This document shows, piece by piece, positions 46,290 to 58,036 of a DNA stretch of 64,000 bases. Both the position numbers and the translations under genes were made by a program. The stretch spans positions 62,001 to 126,000 of the forward strand of contig JAURVB010012375.1 in the NCBI GenBank assembly GCA_033002965.1. The letters are read 5' to 3'. The first letter of the stretch is position 1. Each line of letters begins with the position of its first letter. The DNA is from Piper betle. Taxonomy: Eukaryota; Streptophyta; Magnoliopsida; Piperales; Piperaceae. Under the pieces are notes generated by a model. That model saw only the letters and a list, made by a program, of their open reading frames with translations. It ran no database searches and had not been told where the DNA came from.

Positions 46290-47140
46290 ACAAATTCAAG
46301 TGGTCAGTGAGTTTACAGTTGTCATCCCAAATGAGGTGCCCGGACTACCACCTACCAGAGAGGTGGAGTTCACTATTGATTTGGTCCCTAGTGCCACACC
46401 TATCACTAGGGTACCTTATTGGATGGCACTGCTTGAGCTTAGGGAGCTCAATACTCAATTGTAGGAGCTATTGAATTAGGGCTTCATTGGACCAAGTGTC
46501 TGACCTTGGGATGTTCCGATCCTCTTTGTGAGGAAGAAGGATAGCAGTATGAGGTTGTGCATCGAGTATAAAATGCTCAACCAGGTTACAGTGGAGAACC
46601 GTTATCCCCTCTTGAGGATAGATGATTTATTTGATCAGCTTGGATGAATTGTTGTGTATTCGAAGATTGATCTTCAATCAGGCTACCATCAGTTGAGGAT
46701 ATGAGAGGAGGATGTACTGAAGATAGCATTTAGGACTCAGTACAGGCACTACAAGTTCTTAGTCATGCCTTTCAGGCTGACAAAAGCACTAGTAGCATTC
46801 ATGGATCTTATGAACTAGGTGTTCCATCCATGCGTGGACCAATTCGTGATTTTATTTGTAGACGGCATCCTGATTTACTCAAGGTTTAGAGAGGAGCATG
46901 AGGCGCACTTGAGGATTGCTTTGCAGACCCTATGGAAGCACCACTTTTATGCAAAGCTCTCCAAATATGAGTTTTGGTTGTCCATGGTTGTCTTTTTCGG
47001 ACATGTAGAATCAACGGCTCGAATTGTAGTGGATCTAGCCAAGGTCGAGGCAGTATTGAAATGAAAGCAACCTACTACTACCAAAGATATACATAGTTTC
47101 CTAGGCTTGGTTAGTTATTATCGGAGGTTCATATAGGGTT
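46290..47140 (+). pseudogene. Tekay reverse transcriptase, inactive
   Basis: From 46309 the text reads EFTVVIPNEVPGLPPTREVE, the usual protease-RT border of chromoviruses. Blocks follow: [61 protein letters not shown] and FVDGILIYSR. The active site should be a double aspartate; here it is FVDG, so one catalytic Asp is lost. Stops replace residues at about 46462, 46480, 46501, 46645, 46702 and 46816. The segment VVFFGHVEST to AKVEAVLK is the end of the connection. Confidence 0.8.
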
Positions 47141-47199
47141 TCTCTTCTCTGGCAGCCCCTCTCACATGGCTGACTAGGAAGGAGGAGCATTTCGTGTGA

Positions 47200-47660
47200 A
47201 CCGACGCATGTGAGTGGAGTTTCCAAACTCTGAAGGAGAAACTCACTACCGCACCGGTGTTGAGTTTACTAGATGGCCATTATGATTTTGTAGTATACAG
47301 TGATGCCTCAAGTGTAGGGTTGAGTTGCGTGTTGATGCAGAAAGTCAGAGTGATAGCCTATGCTTCCCAACAGTTGAAAGTGCATGAGTAGAACTACCCC
47401 ACACATGACTTAGAACTTATAGCGATCATATTTGCACAATGTCTATAAAGACACTATCTGCATGGAGTGCCCTTCCAGCTCTTTACCAATCATAAGAGCT
47501 TGAAGTACATCTTCACGCAGAGGGATCTAAACAATAAACAATGCAGGTGGTGGGAGTTTATGGTGGATTATGACATTGCCATTGCCTACCATCCGGGTAA
47601 GGTAAATGTAGTTGCAGATCCCTTGAGTAGGAGGCCAGTAGTATGGTGGAGTCAGATTTG
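47200..47660 (+). pseudogene. Tekay RNase H, broken
   Basis: The text gives YDFVVYSDASSVGLSCVLMQ with the first catalytic Asp, IAYASQQLKVHE then a stop, NYPTHDLELIAIIFA with the Glu, and [18 protein letters not shown], where the usual TDHKSL Asp has become Asn. It ends with [20 protein letters not shown], the classic end of this domain. Stops at about 47389 and 47446 cut the frame. Confidence 0.8.
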
Positions 47661-47799
47661 TAGCTATGGTTATACAGAATGAGGACCAAAGAGAGGAAGT
47701 AGCTGACTGACACCTTGTGGTAGTGTTAGCAAGGCTGACTATTAGTTTGATACAACAGACTATATCAGACAAGCAAAAGCAATTGATTAATTGCCATAG

Positions 47800-48960
47800 T
47801 AGTGGTTCTTTCAAGGGGATCATTCTGGGTTGGTTAGAGAGGAAGAATGTTTATACTAGATGAGAGGATGGTTATATATGCCAGATGTTGCAGAGTTTCC
47901 TGAATTGTGCAAAGACATTCTTTAGGAGGCCCGTCACTCCAGGTTCACGGTGCACCTGGGCTCCGTGAAGATGTATCATGACTTATGCTGATCTTATTGG
48001 TAGTCAAGGCTAAAGAAGGACGGTCACGACACTGTGTCACAATGTCTTGTCTATAAACAGGGCAAGATCAAGCACAAGAAATCAGGCGGTAGTTTGTTAC
48101 ACTCGTTACCACCGCCAGAGTGACAGTGGGATTTCATCACAAGTGACTTTGTCACACAACACATCTACCCCCATCCAGGTAACTGATGGATGCAATATGG
48201 GTTGTTATCAATAGGTTGACAAAATTGGTGCACTTTATATCAATTCATATGACTTACCTGTGTCTACATTGACCAAATTATATTAGGACCAAATTATCAA
48301 ACTCCATGGAGTTGCTAAGGAGATTATATCAAATAGGGACCCGAGATTCACCTCTTCTTTCAAGAGATCTTTCAAGTGAGAACTTGGGACAGAGACCAAG
48401 TTTAGTACAGCCTATCATCCACTGACCGACGGCCAGTCCGAGAGGGCAATTCAGATCCTAGAGGACATACTCCGGTCATGTGTGATGGACTTCGGTGGAC
48501 CATGGAAGGAGCATCTTCCCTTGGTGGAGTTTGCTTATAACAACAGTTACCAGGCCAACTTAGGGATGACACCCTTCGAGGCATTATATGATAGGTCGTG
48601 AAGATCATCATCGTGTTGGCTATAGGGCGGTGAGCCGTTGATAGTAGACCTAGAGTTGCTTTAGGACTCCCAAAAGATAATTGAATTGATCAGGGAGAGG
48701 CTTTTGACAGCTCAAGATAGACAGAGGTCTTATGTAGATCAAAGGTGTAGGGATATCAGTTTCACCCTTCAGGATCACGTTTTCCTGAAAGTCTCGCCAA
48801 CTAAAGGAGGCATGCGTTTTAGGAGGCAGGGCAAATTGAGTCCAAGGTATATTGGCCCGTTCGAGGTGTTGAGACGTGTTGGAGGGTTTCATACGAGCTT
48901 GCACTCCCACCCAGTCTATCAGCAGTGCACCCAGTGTTCCATATATCTATGCTAAAGAAG
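47800..48960 (+). pseudogene. Tekay integrase, broken
   Basis: Readable pieces are the zinc-finger end (CLVYKQGKIKHKKSGG), QWDFITSDFV at 48127 where the first catalytic Asp should stand, a shifted SNRDPRFTSSF block with the second Asp, and DGQSERAIQILEDILR at 48427 with the third catalytic Glu. The C-terminal part 48686-48900 reads RERLLTAQDRQRSYVDQRCR and GKLSPRYIGPFEVLRRVG. Frame changes near 48240 and 48590 and many stops disable it. Confidence 0.8.
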
Positions 48961-49200
48961 TACATGCCTGACGGATCACACTAACTTCAGTACGAGGAGC
49001 TCGACGTCCAACCCCACCTGTCCTCGAGGAGTAGGCTATGGAAATTCAAGACCGATCAGTGAAGACTATCTGTAGGAAAGACGTGCCATTGATGAAGGTA
49101 CTTTGGTCTTGACAAGGTGTTGAGGAGGCTACTTGGGAGTGTGAGGACAAGATGTGACAGCGTTTCCCCAGACTCTTCTATGCAGAGGACAACGACTCTA
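48960..49200 (+). pseudogene. Chromodomain-like tail of the Tekay-like element
   Basis: After the HPVFH-like block the text gives YMPDGSH, LQYEELDVQPHLS, MEIQDRSVKTICRKDVPLMK, and VEEATWECEDKM, ending RFPRLF. Chromodomains of chromoviruses guide integration to particular histone marks; the EATWE motif is their signature. A stop at about 49111 interrupts it. Confidence 0.65.
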
Positions 49201-49314
49201 ATTTTTAACACCCTTCTATGTTTTGTTTGACTGATATTGTATGTTGTATGTTTTGTGTTGTGGTGTGTTTCTATATGCGTAACCCCTTAAGAAATTATGG
49301 GATGAAATTTGTCT

Positions 49315-49327
49315 AAGTGGGGGCGGT
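49315..49327 (+). other. Polypurine tract of the Tekay-like element
   Basis: AAGTGGGGGCGGT stands immediately before the 3' LTR start TGTAAAACCC, as required for plus-strand priming. Confidence 0.75.
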
Positions 49328-52205
49328 TGTAAAACCCATAGCCGTCCACCCAAGTGTTAACTGTCAGTTTGGTTGTTATCTGAATTGGGTTGTAGGGTCT
49401 GGGTCTTCTTGTCATTGTTCGTGTATGGTATGGTGTATATTTGCCTGGCAATAGCCTCTTTTGATGCTCAGTACTCATGTTTGGATGCTACTCGCCTGAC
49501 TTTTTCATGATTGGTCTAGTCGAGTTGTATATAGTTAGATGAAAGGATCATGTCTCTCTCATGTCTTTTATGTGCTTGCCATGGGTTTGATAACCTTTCA
49601 GACCATCCTAATCTCTCTTTGGGACCAGCAGTGCAATTCACAAGGTGGGACCGCTCGCTTTTAGGTATGACATACCACTTTATCTAATCCAACCCATACC
49701 TCTTTATCTAATCCAACCATACCTCTTTAGGTATGACACTCATACCTATGACACCACCGAGCCAACCCATAATTTTTTATCCTACCCATACCTCTTTAGG
49801 TATGACACCCATACCTATGCATCACCAAGTCAACCACTTTTTTCTATAAAACCCACACCTTCTCTCACCTTTTCTCCTTCCCTCCTCACCTCCAACAATC
49901 TTCTTCTTCTCTCCTTGGCCCTTTTTCTTCCTCCTTTGAGCTCCAATCACCCTCCTCCACATTTCTAGCCTCTTAGGTTGGTAGGTTTTGAGGTTGGATA
50001 CCTCAAAAGACCTCCCCTCGGTCTTCCTTAATTAGCTTCAAGTTTTTTGCATGTATATATGCATGTTAGGAGCATTTCTAATACTTATGTATCTTATTTG
50101 GCCAAATAAATAAATAGATATGATTTTTATAATACATGTAGGTCACTAATATACACTATTTCTGGATAAAAATCATATCTTGGCACTATAATGTTGCATT
50201 TGCATGATTGTTATTTTGTTACACTCATGACATGTATATTTACAACTTTTTTGTTGTATGTTTTACCTGTCATGACTTAGAATTTGCATGTATGAGGGTA
50301 AAAAGTGAGGAAAGGTGGCAACTTTCACTATTACAGTGACATAAGCACCCCTTTCTCCAATTTTTACTCTCTGACCTTATACAATCTGTTGATGAACAAC
50401 ATCCTAGTTTGTTCATGGTGATGTTAAGATTTCGTGTTAAAGTTTTAAGCCCTATATAACCACTAAATAATCATAAACATCAACCCTAAGTAAGCCATAT
50501 GTTGCCTATGTTGTTTGTGATTGGGAGCATGATCTATGTTTGTGTTATATGTTAAACCACCAATTATAAGCTAATAAAATCTTGTAAAAATATTTGATGT
50601 TACAATAAGTGTCTACTTGAAATATATGAATTTTGAGAGTGGGTAAAAATCTATCTATGTTTTGGAGGTATTTACCGGGACAATGTAAAGTGCAGGGTGA
50701 AAACCCTAGTTTTTTCACTCCAATTATAAATTCCTTAAAATAGGTGGTATTGGATTTGAGTGAAACTTGGTTCAAACCTCACCCTATTTCTTAATAACAC
50801 CGTGACTAATTTTGGGGCCATTTGGATAGGTTCCCAAATTTATTTATGAATTTCCAACTTGCAAAGGTCGATATAGCTCTAGAAACAGCCCATTCGATAA
50901 TCCAAATTGTAAAATACACTTAGGCCTATTTACAAAGTAAATTGGGACGACCTATTACTAGAATCAAGCTCCGTGTGTTAGCTAATTAGGCCCACTGACC
51001 CAAGCCCATTTGGAGTCCTCTAGCCCATGAACGAATAGTTACAAATTTGGTGCACGGCCTAGGAATACTGTTCCAGCACCTTAGGGCCGAGCTTAATAGG
51101 CCTTGCTCCCCTTAATTAGCCCATGGGCCAGCCATAGTAGAATTTACCTATGAACCTTAGAGTATGAGGGCTAACCCATCTAAATTTAAGCCCATCTGGT
51201 AAGCCCATTCAATAAAACCTAGAATTAATTAAAGCTTACTAAGTGAACATGAAACCAAAACCTAAATTAAGTTACCTAATAAGGTTTAAAACTTCACTTA
51301 GGACCTAATTAAGATAATTAAGTAATGTTAAGGGTTAATCTTGTGTGGAGGCTTTGCCTCATTTTGCGTGCCGATGTGGCTCGATTTTTATTCGATTCCA
51401 TCTCCGTGCTAGGTATCGCTAGGAGCTCACAAACTAGAATACAGAGCTCCACTCATCTACGTCCGTAGGACTCTGCCTTTGCTTCATCTCCACTTCACTC
51501 ACTGCGTCTCGAGTTTAACCACATTTTCAACGAGGGCAGCATCAATGGCATTTCATCAAATTCCTCCAATGTTAGGCCATTTAGTTGTGTTTTTACACGT
51601 GTTTAATAAAACTTTAAGGTTGAGGCCCCTTGATTGTTTTCAAAAGATAAAATCTAGAAACTAAGTATTAAATCCTCTCCCAAACCTATATATATAGATA
51701 TAAGGGGTTTACAACTTTTACGAGTAAGAATGTGTACAATATGTATGGACCACACTAGGACTCCTTTAAACCCTATGGTAATGCGGATTATGAGCATATT
51801 GCATAGCGCAGCACATTTCAAGAATTTGTTGATCTAACTTAATCGTTCATTTTGCCAATCGAGTACTATGGCAAGTGTAATATGGAGGATGTAAGGGCAT
51901 AAGTATTGTATATATGAATATGAATATTAGTCGTGCATGCATGCTGACACTCATTTAAGTATGTTACTTACTGCATAGCGTGAGGCAATTCTGAAGTTTT
52001 ATATATTCTTGTGGGTAATAAAATCCTCATTTGCCATCTTGATGTTTTTCCGATAGTAATTTGGACCGGTAATCAAATTTATTTTATTACTAACATAATT
52101 TTCTATGTGGAACAAGAAACTACGAACCTTGTTTAAATACTTTCATCATCTTCATTATAATATCACGATTCAGTCCATCCCCGTGACCCAAATTGAGGTG
52201 TTACG
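49328..52205 (+). repeat. 3' LTR of the Tekay-like element
   Basis: It starts TGTAAAACCCATAGCC and ends GAGGTGTTACG. Three imperfect copies of a unit with CCATACCTCTTTAGGTATGA lie at 49664-49835. The part 51340-52205 follows the 5' LTR R-U5 (TTAGGCCATTTAG, GAGGCAATTCTGAAG) but lacks two pieces that correspond to about 43650-44275 and 44320-44705. The part 50820-51330 is shared with the long units of the inverted array and with 55195-55550, which shows that this U3 belongs to the family. Confidence 0.8.
49664..49835 (+). repeat. Short tandem repeats with the word TTTAGGTATGA
   Basis: Four to five imperfect copies of a 30- to 60-base unit (CCATACCTCTTTAGGTATGA, CACCCATACCTATG, CTTTATCTAATCCAACC) sit in the U3 of the 3' LTR. 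They could be enhancer-type repeats of the LTR promoter; this is inference. Confidence 0.6.
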
Positions 52206-52700
52206 CGTGGTTAGCCCACAATTTCTATAGATTTTTTCTTGAGTTGATCTCCTTCCACGTTGTGGGCCTTACAATTTTTATAGATTTTTTCTTAAATTTA
52301 TAGAATTTTAGAGAAAAAGTTATCACAACCATTAAATTATTACAATGGTTAAGATTAGACCTACAAGATTCCTAATTTAATTATAAAACTATGAATTAAA
52401 TCTCTTACTAAGACCATTAAATTATTATAACAATTGAGATTAGATACTATAACTATTAATTATGTCTCTTATCATGATTGTTAGATTACTATAACAAGCT
52501 AAAATTAGATTCGTAAGTTTCCTTATTTAATTATAATTGTGAATTAGATCTCTTATTTTAACTACTGAATCACATTAAGATTTCATGAAGTGTTTCTTTA
52601 TAATTCAATAAATTTAAAGAAATATTTTTTTCAACACCTTATTTCAATAATCTTATCCAATTTTGAATTATTTTTTTATTAAAATATTATTTATTTATTG
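52206..52700. repeat. AT-rich repeat also present at 56570-56775
   Basis: Text such as TTTAACTACTGAATCACATT, TTCAATAAATTTAAAGAAAT and CCAATTTTGAATTATTTTTT recurs at 56612-56760 in the same order, and the CACAATTTCTATAGA start recalls GCCTACAATTTATTTAAGA at 56576. The retroelements between them may have been inserted into or next to this older duplicated sequence. Confidence 0.6.
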
Positions 52701-54330
52701 TAACATCCCAAATCTGCTTTACGCTAGAGAACCGAACCAAAATGTCACCGGTCCCGACTAGGTCAGCTAACTCAAACCTAACCTTGTAGATCTACTCCCG
52801 GTATCTCAATATGAAAGATGTCCATTGCTATGTATGGATGAATGCACGAATCCCTAACATACCTACATGAATGACATGACAACTAATTTGCATACCAAAA
52901 CAATTACGATGAAAATCGATAAAAATTCGTTAAATAAGACGGATAGAGTTTTCCCTAAATATATAATTAAGGACCACCCTAACAAAACAACATGTATAAC
53001 TACATAAATCAATATACATTCATTGCATCATATTTTTCACATAAACATTTAATTCTGTCACCTCACAATATTCCACGTTTTGTGTCTTAACCCACGTGTT
53101 CATTTTAGCCACATATCACTGTTATCATTTAATTTGCACATTAATATCTGTTTTTAAATCATAATATCACTATCATATATCATACTTTGCATTACATAAC
53201 ATCATTTCAATATAATGACAACATAAACAAAACATTAACATTCTATCATCTGACATGTGAGTATGCAAAAGATATCACTGCTCCTCCATCCAAGGTGGCT
53301 CATCCTACTCATGATCATCACTTACATATATTATAAAAACACGTCAGTAACGAGTTTTACTGGTCCAAAACATAACTAATATTAAACCGGCTATGAGAGC
53401 AAACTCTCATATGAAAGAAAACATTTTTCTATATTTATCGTGAACTCTCTGAAGGCATCTACTGAACTGAAATCATCTCTAATTGAACGATCTGCTGTTG
53501 CTGGTACCTCTCTCGGCATTTTCTCATTTCACTTTCTAGTCCCTTTGGACTACTATTATATCCTAAGCCCTTTTTCATACCTCCATACCCACTCGCATAG
53601 CATGGTTGTTAGTATTTCCGGCTTCAACTGCACATGCTCACTCACATAATATAGTTGTCGGTATTCCCAGCTTCGACTGATACATGCTGCTCATATAAAA
53701 TGGTTGTCTATATTTTCGGCTTCAACTAGCACATGCCTGCTCGCATAACATGGTTGTCGGTATTCCCGACTGCGACTGGCATATGCCCGCTTGCATAGCA
53801 TGGTTGTCGATATTTTCGACTTCGACTAGCACATGCCTGTTCGTATAATGTTCGTATAGCATGGTTGTCTGGCACATGCCTCTCCCATAACATAGTTGTC
53901 AGTATTTTTGGCTTCAACAGGCACATGCTGCTCACATAACATAGTTGTCGGTATCCCCAGCCACGACATAGTACGGTTGTTAGATTTCTCTCATTTAAAA
54001 CACGAAAACTACATGTATTAAGGCCTGGGTAGGGATTTATAAAATAGGCCCAAAGGCAACTTGTGATGGATCTTGTTTTCAAAAATATATTTGAAGGATT
54101 TCATCCTCGAGGGTTATTAATCTAAAAAACTATTCGACTAAATGACCCGAGCTAAGTGGGACCCGATGAAACATCACTTAACTCGTCATGTAAGTAATAA
54201 AACAATACATAGTAGAGTAGAAGCTTTGAACGTGTCTTTGTGCCTACGTGGTGAGTTCCAACTCCGTACCTAATCGTGAGACATTCGACGATCACGACAT
54301 GGTTGTGAACTTAAAAAAGAAGAAATGAAC
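52701..54330 (-). repeat. LTR fragment of a related gypsy family, minus strand
   Basis: The + text begins TGTAACATCCCAAATCTG, which on the minus strand is an LTR end of the GGGATGTTACA type. On the minus strand 54300-54060 reads GGTACGGAGTTGGAACTCAC, TGTTTCATCGGGTCCCAC, GGTCATTTAGTCGAATAG and CCCTCGAGGATGAAATCC, the same layout as the R region of the Tekay-like LTR. A 50-bp minisatellite lies inside. No coding part remains. Confidence 0.55.
53593..53990. repeat. Minisatellite of about 50-bp units
   Basis: Seven to eight imperfect units share ATAACATGGTTGTCGGTATT, CCCGGCTTCGACTGG-like and CACATGCCTGCTCGC blocks. Starts are near 53596, 53647, 53696, 53746, 53796, 53859, 53888 and 53937. One unit (53846-53887) is a shortened hybrid. 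The frames that run through it owe their openness to the repeat. Confidence 0.85.
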
Positions 54331-55194
54331 TTAAATTTCTAGTCAAAACATCTAATTTTTGTTGAAAAAGAAAAGGGTTTCTAATCAACAATATATCCCA
54401 TGAAAATCATAATCATTGACTTAGAGCTAAGAATTAAGCTTCCACTTGTGCTGGAAAAGATAGAAATCCAAGAATTTTATTTCAAGATCAATATTTTCAA
54501 TTGAAATACAGTCTTTCATTACCAAATCATCACCGGAGGAGATGATGGAAGTATAAGAATTCATTACGAACTAAAAAATGAAGAATTCAAATCGAAAATA
54601 AATTATTTTCAAGAAAGATAACCTTGAATCAAGATCAAAACCATCAACTTCTGTGCAAAAAATTTAGCAAAAAAATGCAATTTCCCAAACAACTAAACAT
54701 AAAAAATTCAACAGCCAATGCCAGACAAAAACGAAACCCCTAACCGGAGAACCGCCGAAAGGTTTTGCGGACCTTGCTTGTCACAGTTCAAACCCATCTT
54801 CAATACCACCACCTTCTCGCTCGTGCCAGTAGTGTCGGCCTTCATCTTTTCCCCTACGCCACTGCCTTCGCTGCCCTTCTTGTCGCTGAACAAGATCATA
54901 CTGGAGATGGAGACGCCGCAGAACTTACATTGGATGAACTTCACGTCTCCGCTGCCAACGCCCATAGCAAAGACGGCTTCAAAAGCCAGTTGCAAAATCA
55001 CAAGAAATCAAATCAGACTCCAACTGAAGAATCGGAAGAACGCAACGCCAATTCTTGAAGGACAAATCATATTTAAAAGTATTCTATACATAATATTATA
55101 TTAAATATTTCAAATAAATTACAAACAAATCAAAAAAATTAATAATAATTTACATAAAGCATGAATATTAAGTTTTTTCCTTTAATTTTTTTTC
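54331..55194. other. Unassigned; GC-richer open segment at 54708-55001
   Basis: Within AT-rich DNA, 54725-54985 is GC-richer and open on both strands. The minus frame reads MGVGSGDVKFIQCKFCG, then VSISSMILFSDKKGSEGSG and EKMKADTTGTSEKVVVLKMG. It could be a piece of a host gene carried by an element, but I do not recognise it, and the + frame (128 codons) is equally open. I make no gene call. Confidence 0.35.
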
Positions 55195-55550
55195 GGTTCA
55201 TTATGTTCAGTTTAAGTGCTTTAGAAACGGTCTATTAAGTGATCCTATTATAAAATCCACTTAGACCCATTTAAAAAGTAAATTAAGTCGAACTCTTACT
55301 GGGCTCATGCTCTGTGTGCTAACTAATTAGACCCAATTACCCAAGCCAATTTAGAGTTTTCTAGGTTGTGAATGAACAATTATAAAATTAGTGTGTAGCT
55401 CATAAACATTGTTTCAGTACCTTAGGCTTAGTTTAATAAGCCTTGTTCCCTTTAATTGGCCCATGGGCCATTTATAATGAAATTTACTTATGAACTTTAA
55501 AGTATAAAGGCCCACTTATCTAAATTTCAGATTATTTGGACATTGTTACA
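55195..55550 (+). repeat. Tekay-like LTR fragment (U3 part)
   Basis: It follows 50820-51200 block by block: TAGAAACGGTCTATTAAGT, TAGACCCATTTAAAAAGTAA, CTAACTAATTAGACCCA, TTGGCCCATGGGCCA and TAAAGGCCCACTTATCTAAA. Both ends are broken. It is the fifth copy of the family in the window. Confidence 0.75.
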
Positions 55551-55584
55551 CTTGCCCAAAAAAATCAACTATACATATTCATTC

Positions 55585-56610
55585 ATTCATTCATGATTCA
55601 TTTATTTTATATATAATAAATAAATAAATCAACTCTCTCACATCTCTGTTTTTTTTTTCAAAGCAAGCCTCTCCACTCTGAGTTCTACCATTCCAACTTC
55701 CTACGAGTTCATGGACTTCTTCATTGTAGGCAAGCATTACCCCCTCCCTCACTTTCCTACAACGCCACCGGTCATGATCGACAGGCGGTGTCAATGTCGC
55801 CCAATGGGCAATTTTTATATATTTATTTTTTGGGTTCGTTTTTCTAATCTAGGGTTTAAATTGATGAAGTGTTTGTGTTTTGTGATTCCTAGGAGTAGTG
55901 GCATCATGGGCATATCTTTTAAGTTATGTATTTCCTGTTTGCTTTCGTAGTATTAGGGTTGTGGTTTTTAGGTTGATTATGCATTGAAGTTTGTTTTTAT
56001 GAAAAATATATTTGGTAAAAGTTTCATGAAAATAGATTTGGTAAAAAAGAAATTATTAATTAATTCAAATATATATGTTTGCCTTGATAAATTTAATATG
56101 TTTCCCTCACTTTCCTACAACGCCACCGGTCATGATCGACAGGCGGTGTCAATGTCGCCCAATGGGCAATTTTTATATATTTGTTTTTTGGGTTCGTTTT
56201 TCTAATCTAGGGTTTAAATTGATGAAGTGTTTGTGTTTTGTGATTCCTAGGAGTAGTGGCATCATGGGCATATCTTTTAAGTTATGTATTTCCTGTTTGC
56301 TTTCGTAGTATTAGGGTTGTGGTTTTTAGGTTGATTATGCATTGAAGTTTGTTTTTATGAAAAATATATTTGGTAAAAGTTTCATGAAAATAGATTTGGT
56401 AAAAAGAAATTATTAATTAATTCAAATATATATGTTTGCCTTGATAAATTTAATATTTTTTTAATTTTTTCAAACTAATAAATGATGAATGAATGAATAA
56501 GCATGTAATCCTCACTTCTTGGGGATTATATATATATGATAAATAAAGTGATCTTCTTTTGTGTTTCACGTGGTGAGCCTACAATTTATTTAAGATTTCA
56601 CAATCTTTTA
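55585..56610 (+). repeat. Decayed duplicate of the HDAC 5' leader region, with a 358-bp tandem copy
   Basis: The text GAGTTCTACCATTCC, GGCAAGCATTACCCCCTCCC and GGCGGTGTCAATGTCGCCC follows the leader region at 57350-57480, but many CG pairs have become TG or CA and a GC-rich piece is missing. The part 55745-56102 is then repeated at 56103-56460 with only two or three differences. The right end (GGGGATTATATATATATGAT, CACGTGGTGAGCCTACAAT) matches 57970-58030. It has no link to a coding exon. Confidence 0.8.
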
Positions 56611-57299
56611 ATTTAACTACTATATCGTATTAAGATGTCATGAATTGTTTTTTTAATTCAATAAATTTAAAGAAATATTGTTTTCAATACCTTATTCCAA
56701 TCATCTTATCTAATTTTGTATTATTTTTTTATTAAAAATATTATTTATTTAATCTTTGGACATGGTGTTACATACATATTATTAATTTTTTTTGAAACAA
56801 TTATCCATCGTTGTCAAATTAGGTTGTAATGATTAAAAATCATTGTGAAAAAATTTGATTGAAAATACATTTTTTTGTAGAAGTGGGACCTTTATATTAA
56901 TACATCCCAAAAAATAAATTATTAATTAATAAAAAATTTAATAATTTTATTTGAATTATTTTTAAAAAAAATTTATACAATTGAGTAAATATAATTTAAA
57001 CGTGAAGTACGGGCAATGCACGGGTTACCATATTGGTCTCAATTAAATTAAAATTTTTATTTAAAGATTAAGAAATAAAGAATATTATAAAATAGTTAAA
57101 AAATACATGACAAATCCTAATTAAACTAAAATTTTTATAAATAAGAAATAGACGGAAAATATTATAAAATAAAGTATTTAAAAGGCAAGTGGCATACTAC
57201 TAGATGCATTGTTTTATGGTAATTAAACTAAAATTTTTATAAATGAAAAATATTATAAAATAAAATATTTAAAAGGCAAGTGGCATTAAGTTAGATATA
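56611..57299. other. AT-rich spacer, no gene
   Basis: It contains the repeat shared with 52550-52700 and, at 57120-57300, a near-duplicated pair of AAACTAAAATTTTTATAAAT and AAAAGGCAAGTGGCAT phrases about 95 bases apart. No frame is supported. Confidence 0.5.
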
Positions 57300-58036
57300 A
57301 TACGTGATTCATTCATTGGATATATAATAAGTAAATAAAGTAGACCATCCTCCACTCTTGAGTTCTACCATTCCATTCCAGAGTTCACCGACCTCTTCCT
57401 CGCAGGCAAGCCTTACCCCCTCCCTCGCTTCCCTACATCGCCGCCGGCCGTGATCGGCGGGCGGTGTCAGTGTCGCCCGGTGGCCGGGCCTCGTGTCGGT
57501 CCACGTGTGGGCGATGAGTTGCCGACATCGGAAACCATGGGTGTTAGAAGGGATTTTTATTTATTTGTTTTTTTTGGGTTCGTTTTTCTGGTCTAGGGTT
57601 TAAATCGATGATGCCAGTGTTTGTGTTTTGTGATTCCTCCGAGTAGTGGCATCATGGGGCATATCTTTTTAAGTAAGTTATGTGTTTCCGGTTTGTTTTC
57701 GTAGTATTTCATTTGGGCTGTGGTTTTGGGGTTGATTATGCATCGAAGTTTGTGTTTATGAAAAATATATTTGTTAAAAATAAATTAGTTTGGTAAAATT
57801 TTCATGAAAATAGATTTGGTAAAAAAAGAAATTACTAATTAATGAAAATATATATGTTTGCCTTGATCAATTTAATTATTTTTTTATTTTTTTCAAACTA
57901 ATTAAATCAATGCAAAATTAATAAATGATGAATGAATGAGTGAATAGGAACGTAATCCGCACATCTTCCGGATTATATTATATATATAAATAAATGAAAG
58001 TGATCATCTTCCACGTGGTGTGCCCACAATCTGTTT
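57300..58036 (+). promoter_or_regulatory. Probable promoter and 5' leader region of the HDAC gene
   Basis: A GC-rich island (57361-57545, with CCCTCGCTTCCCTACATCG and GGCGGGCGGTGTCAGTGTCG) stands out in AT-rich DNA about 1 kb before the HDAC start codon. TATA-like GATATATAATAAGT lies at 57319, at a suitable distance upstream. This copy keeps its CG pairs while the duplicates at 55585-56610 have lost theirs, so it is likely the working copy. An intron in the 5' leader reaching to near 58446 (TTTTCATAG) is likely for this gene type, but I cannot fix the donor. Confidence 0.45.

Larger units (their letters stand above)
40815..52205 (+). mobile_element. Defective Tekay-like chromovirus (Ty3/gypsy)
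   Basis: The element has a 5' LTR (40815-44757), a degraded primer-binding site (TTAGTGTCTGAGCCAAC at 44760), gag, RT, RNase H, integrase and a chromodomain-like tail, a purine tract (AAGTGGGGGCGGT at 49315-49327) and a 3' LTR (49328-52205). The order and the tail VEEATWECEDKM place it among chromoviruses of the Tekay/Del type. More than ten stops and several frame changes disable pol. The LTRs agree only in their R-U5 halves, so one of them has been rearranged or the pair is not original. It is flanked on the left by the inverted array of the same family. Confidence 0.8.

Noticed and set aside
56990..57040. Helitron-like end (GGGCAATGCACGGGTTACC)
   Set aside because: No proper hairpin followed by CTRR, and no opposite end found.
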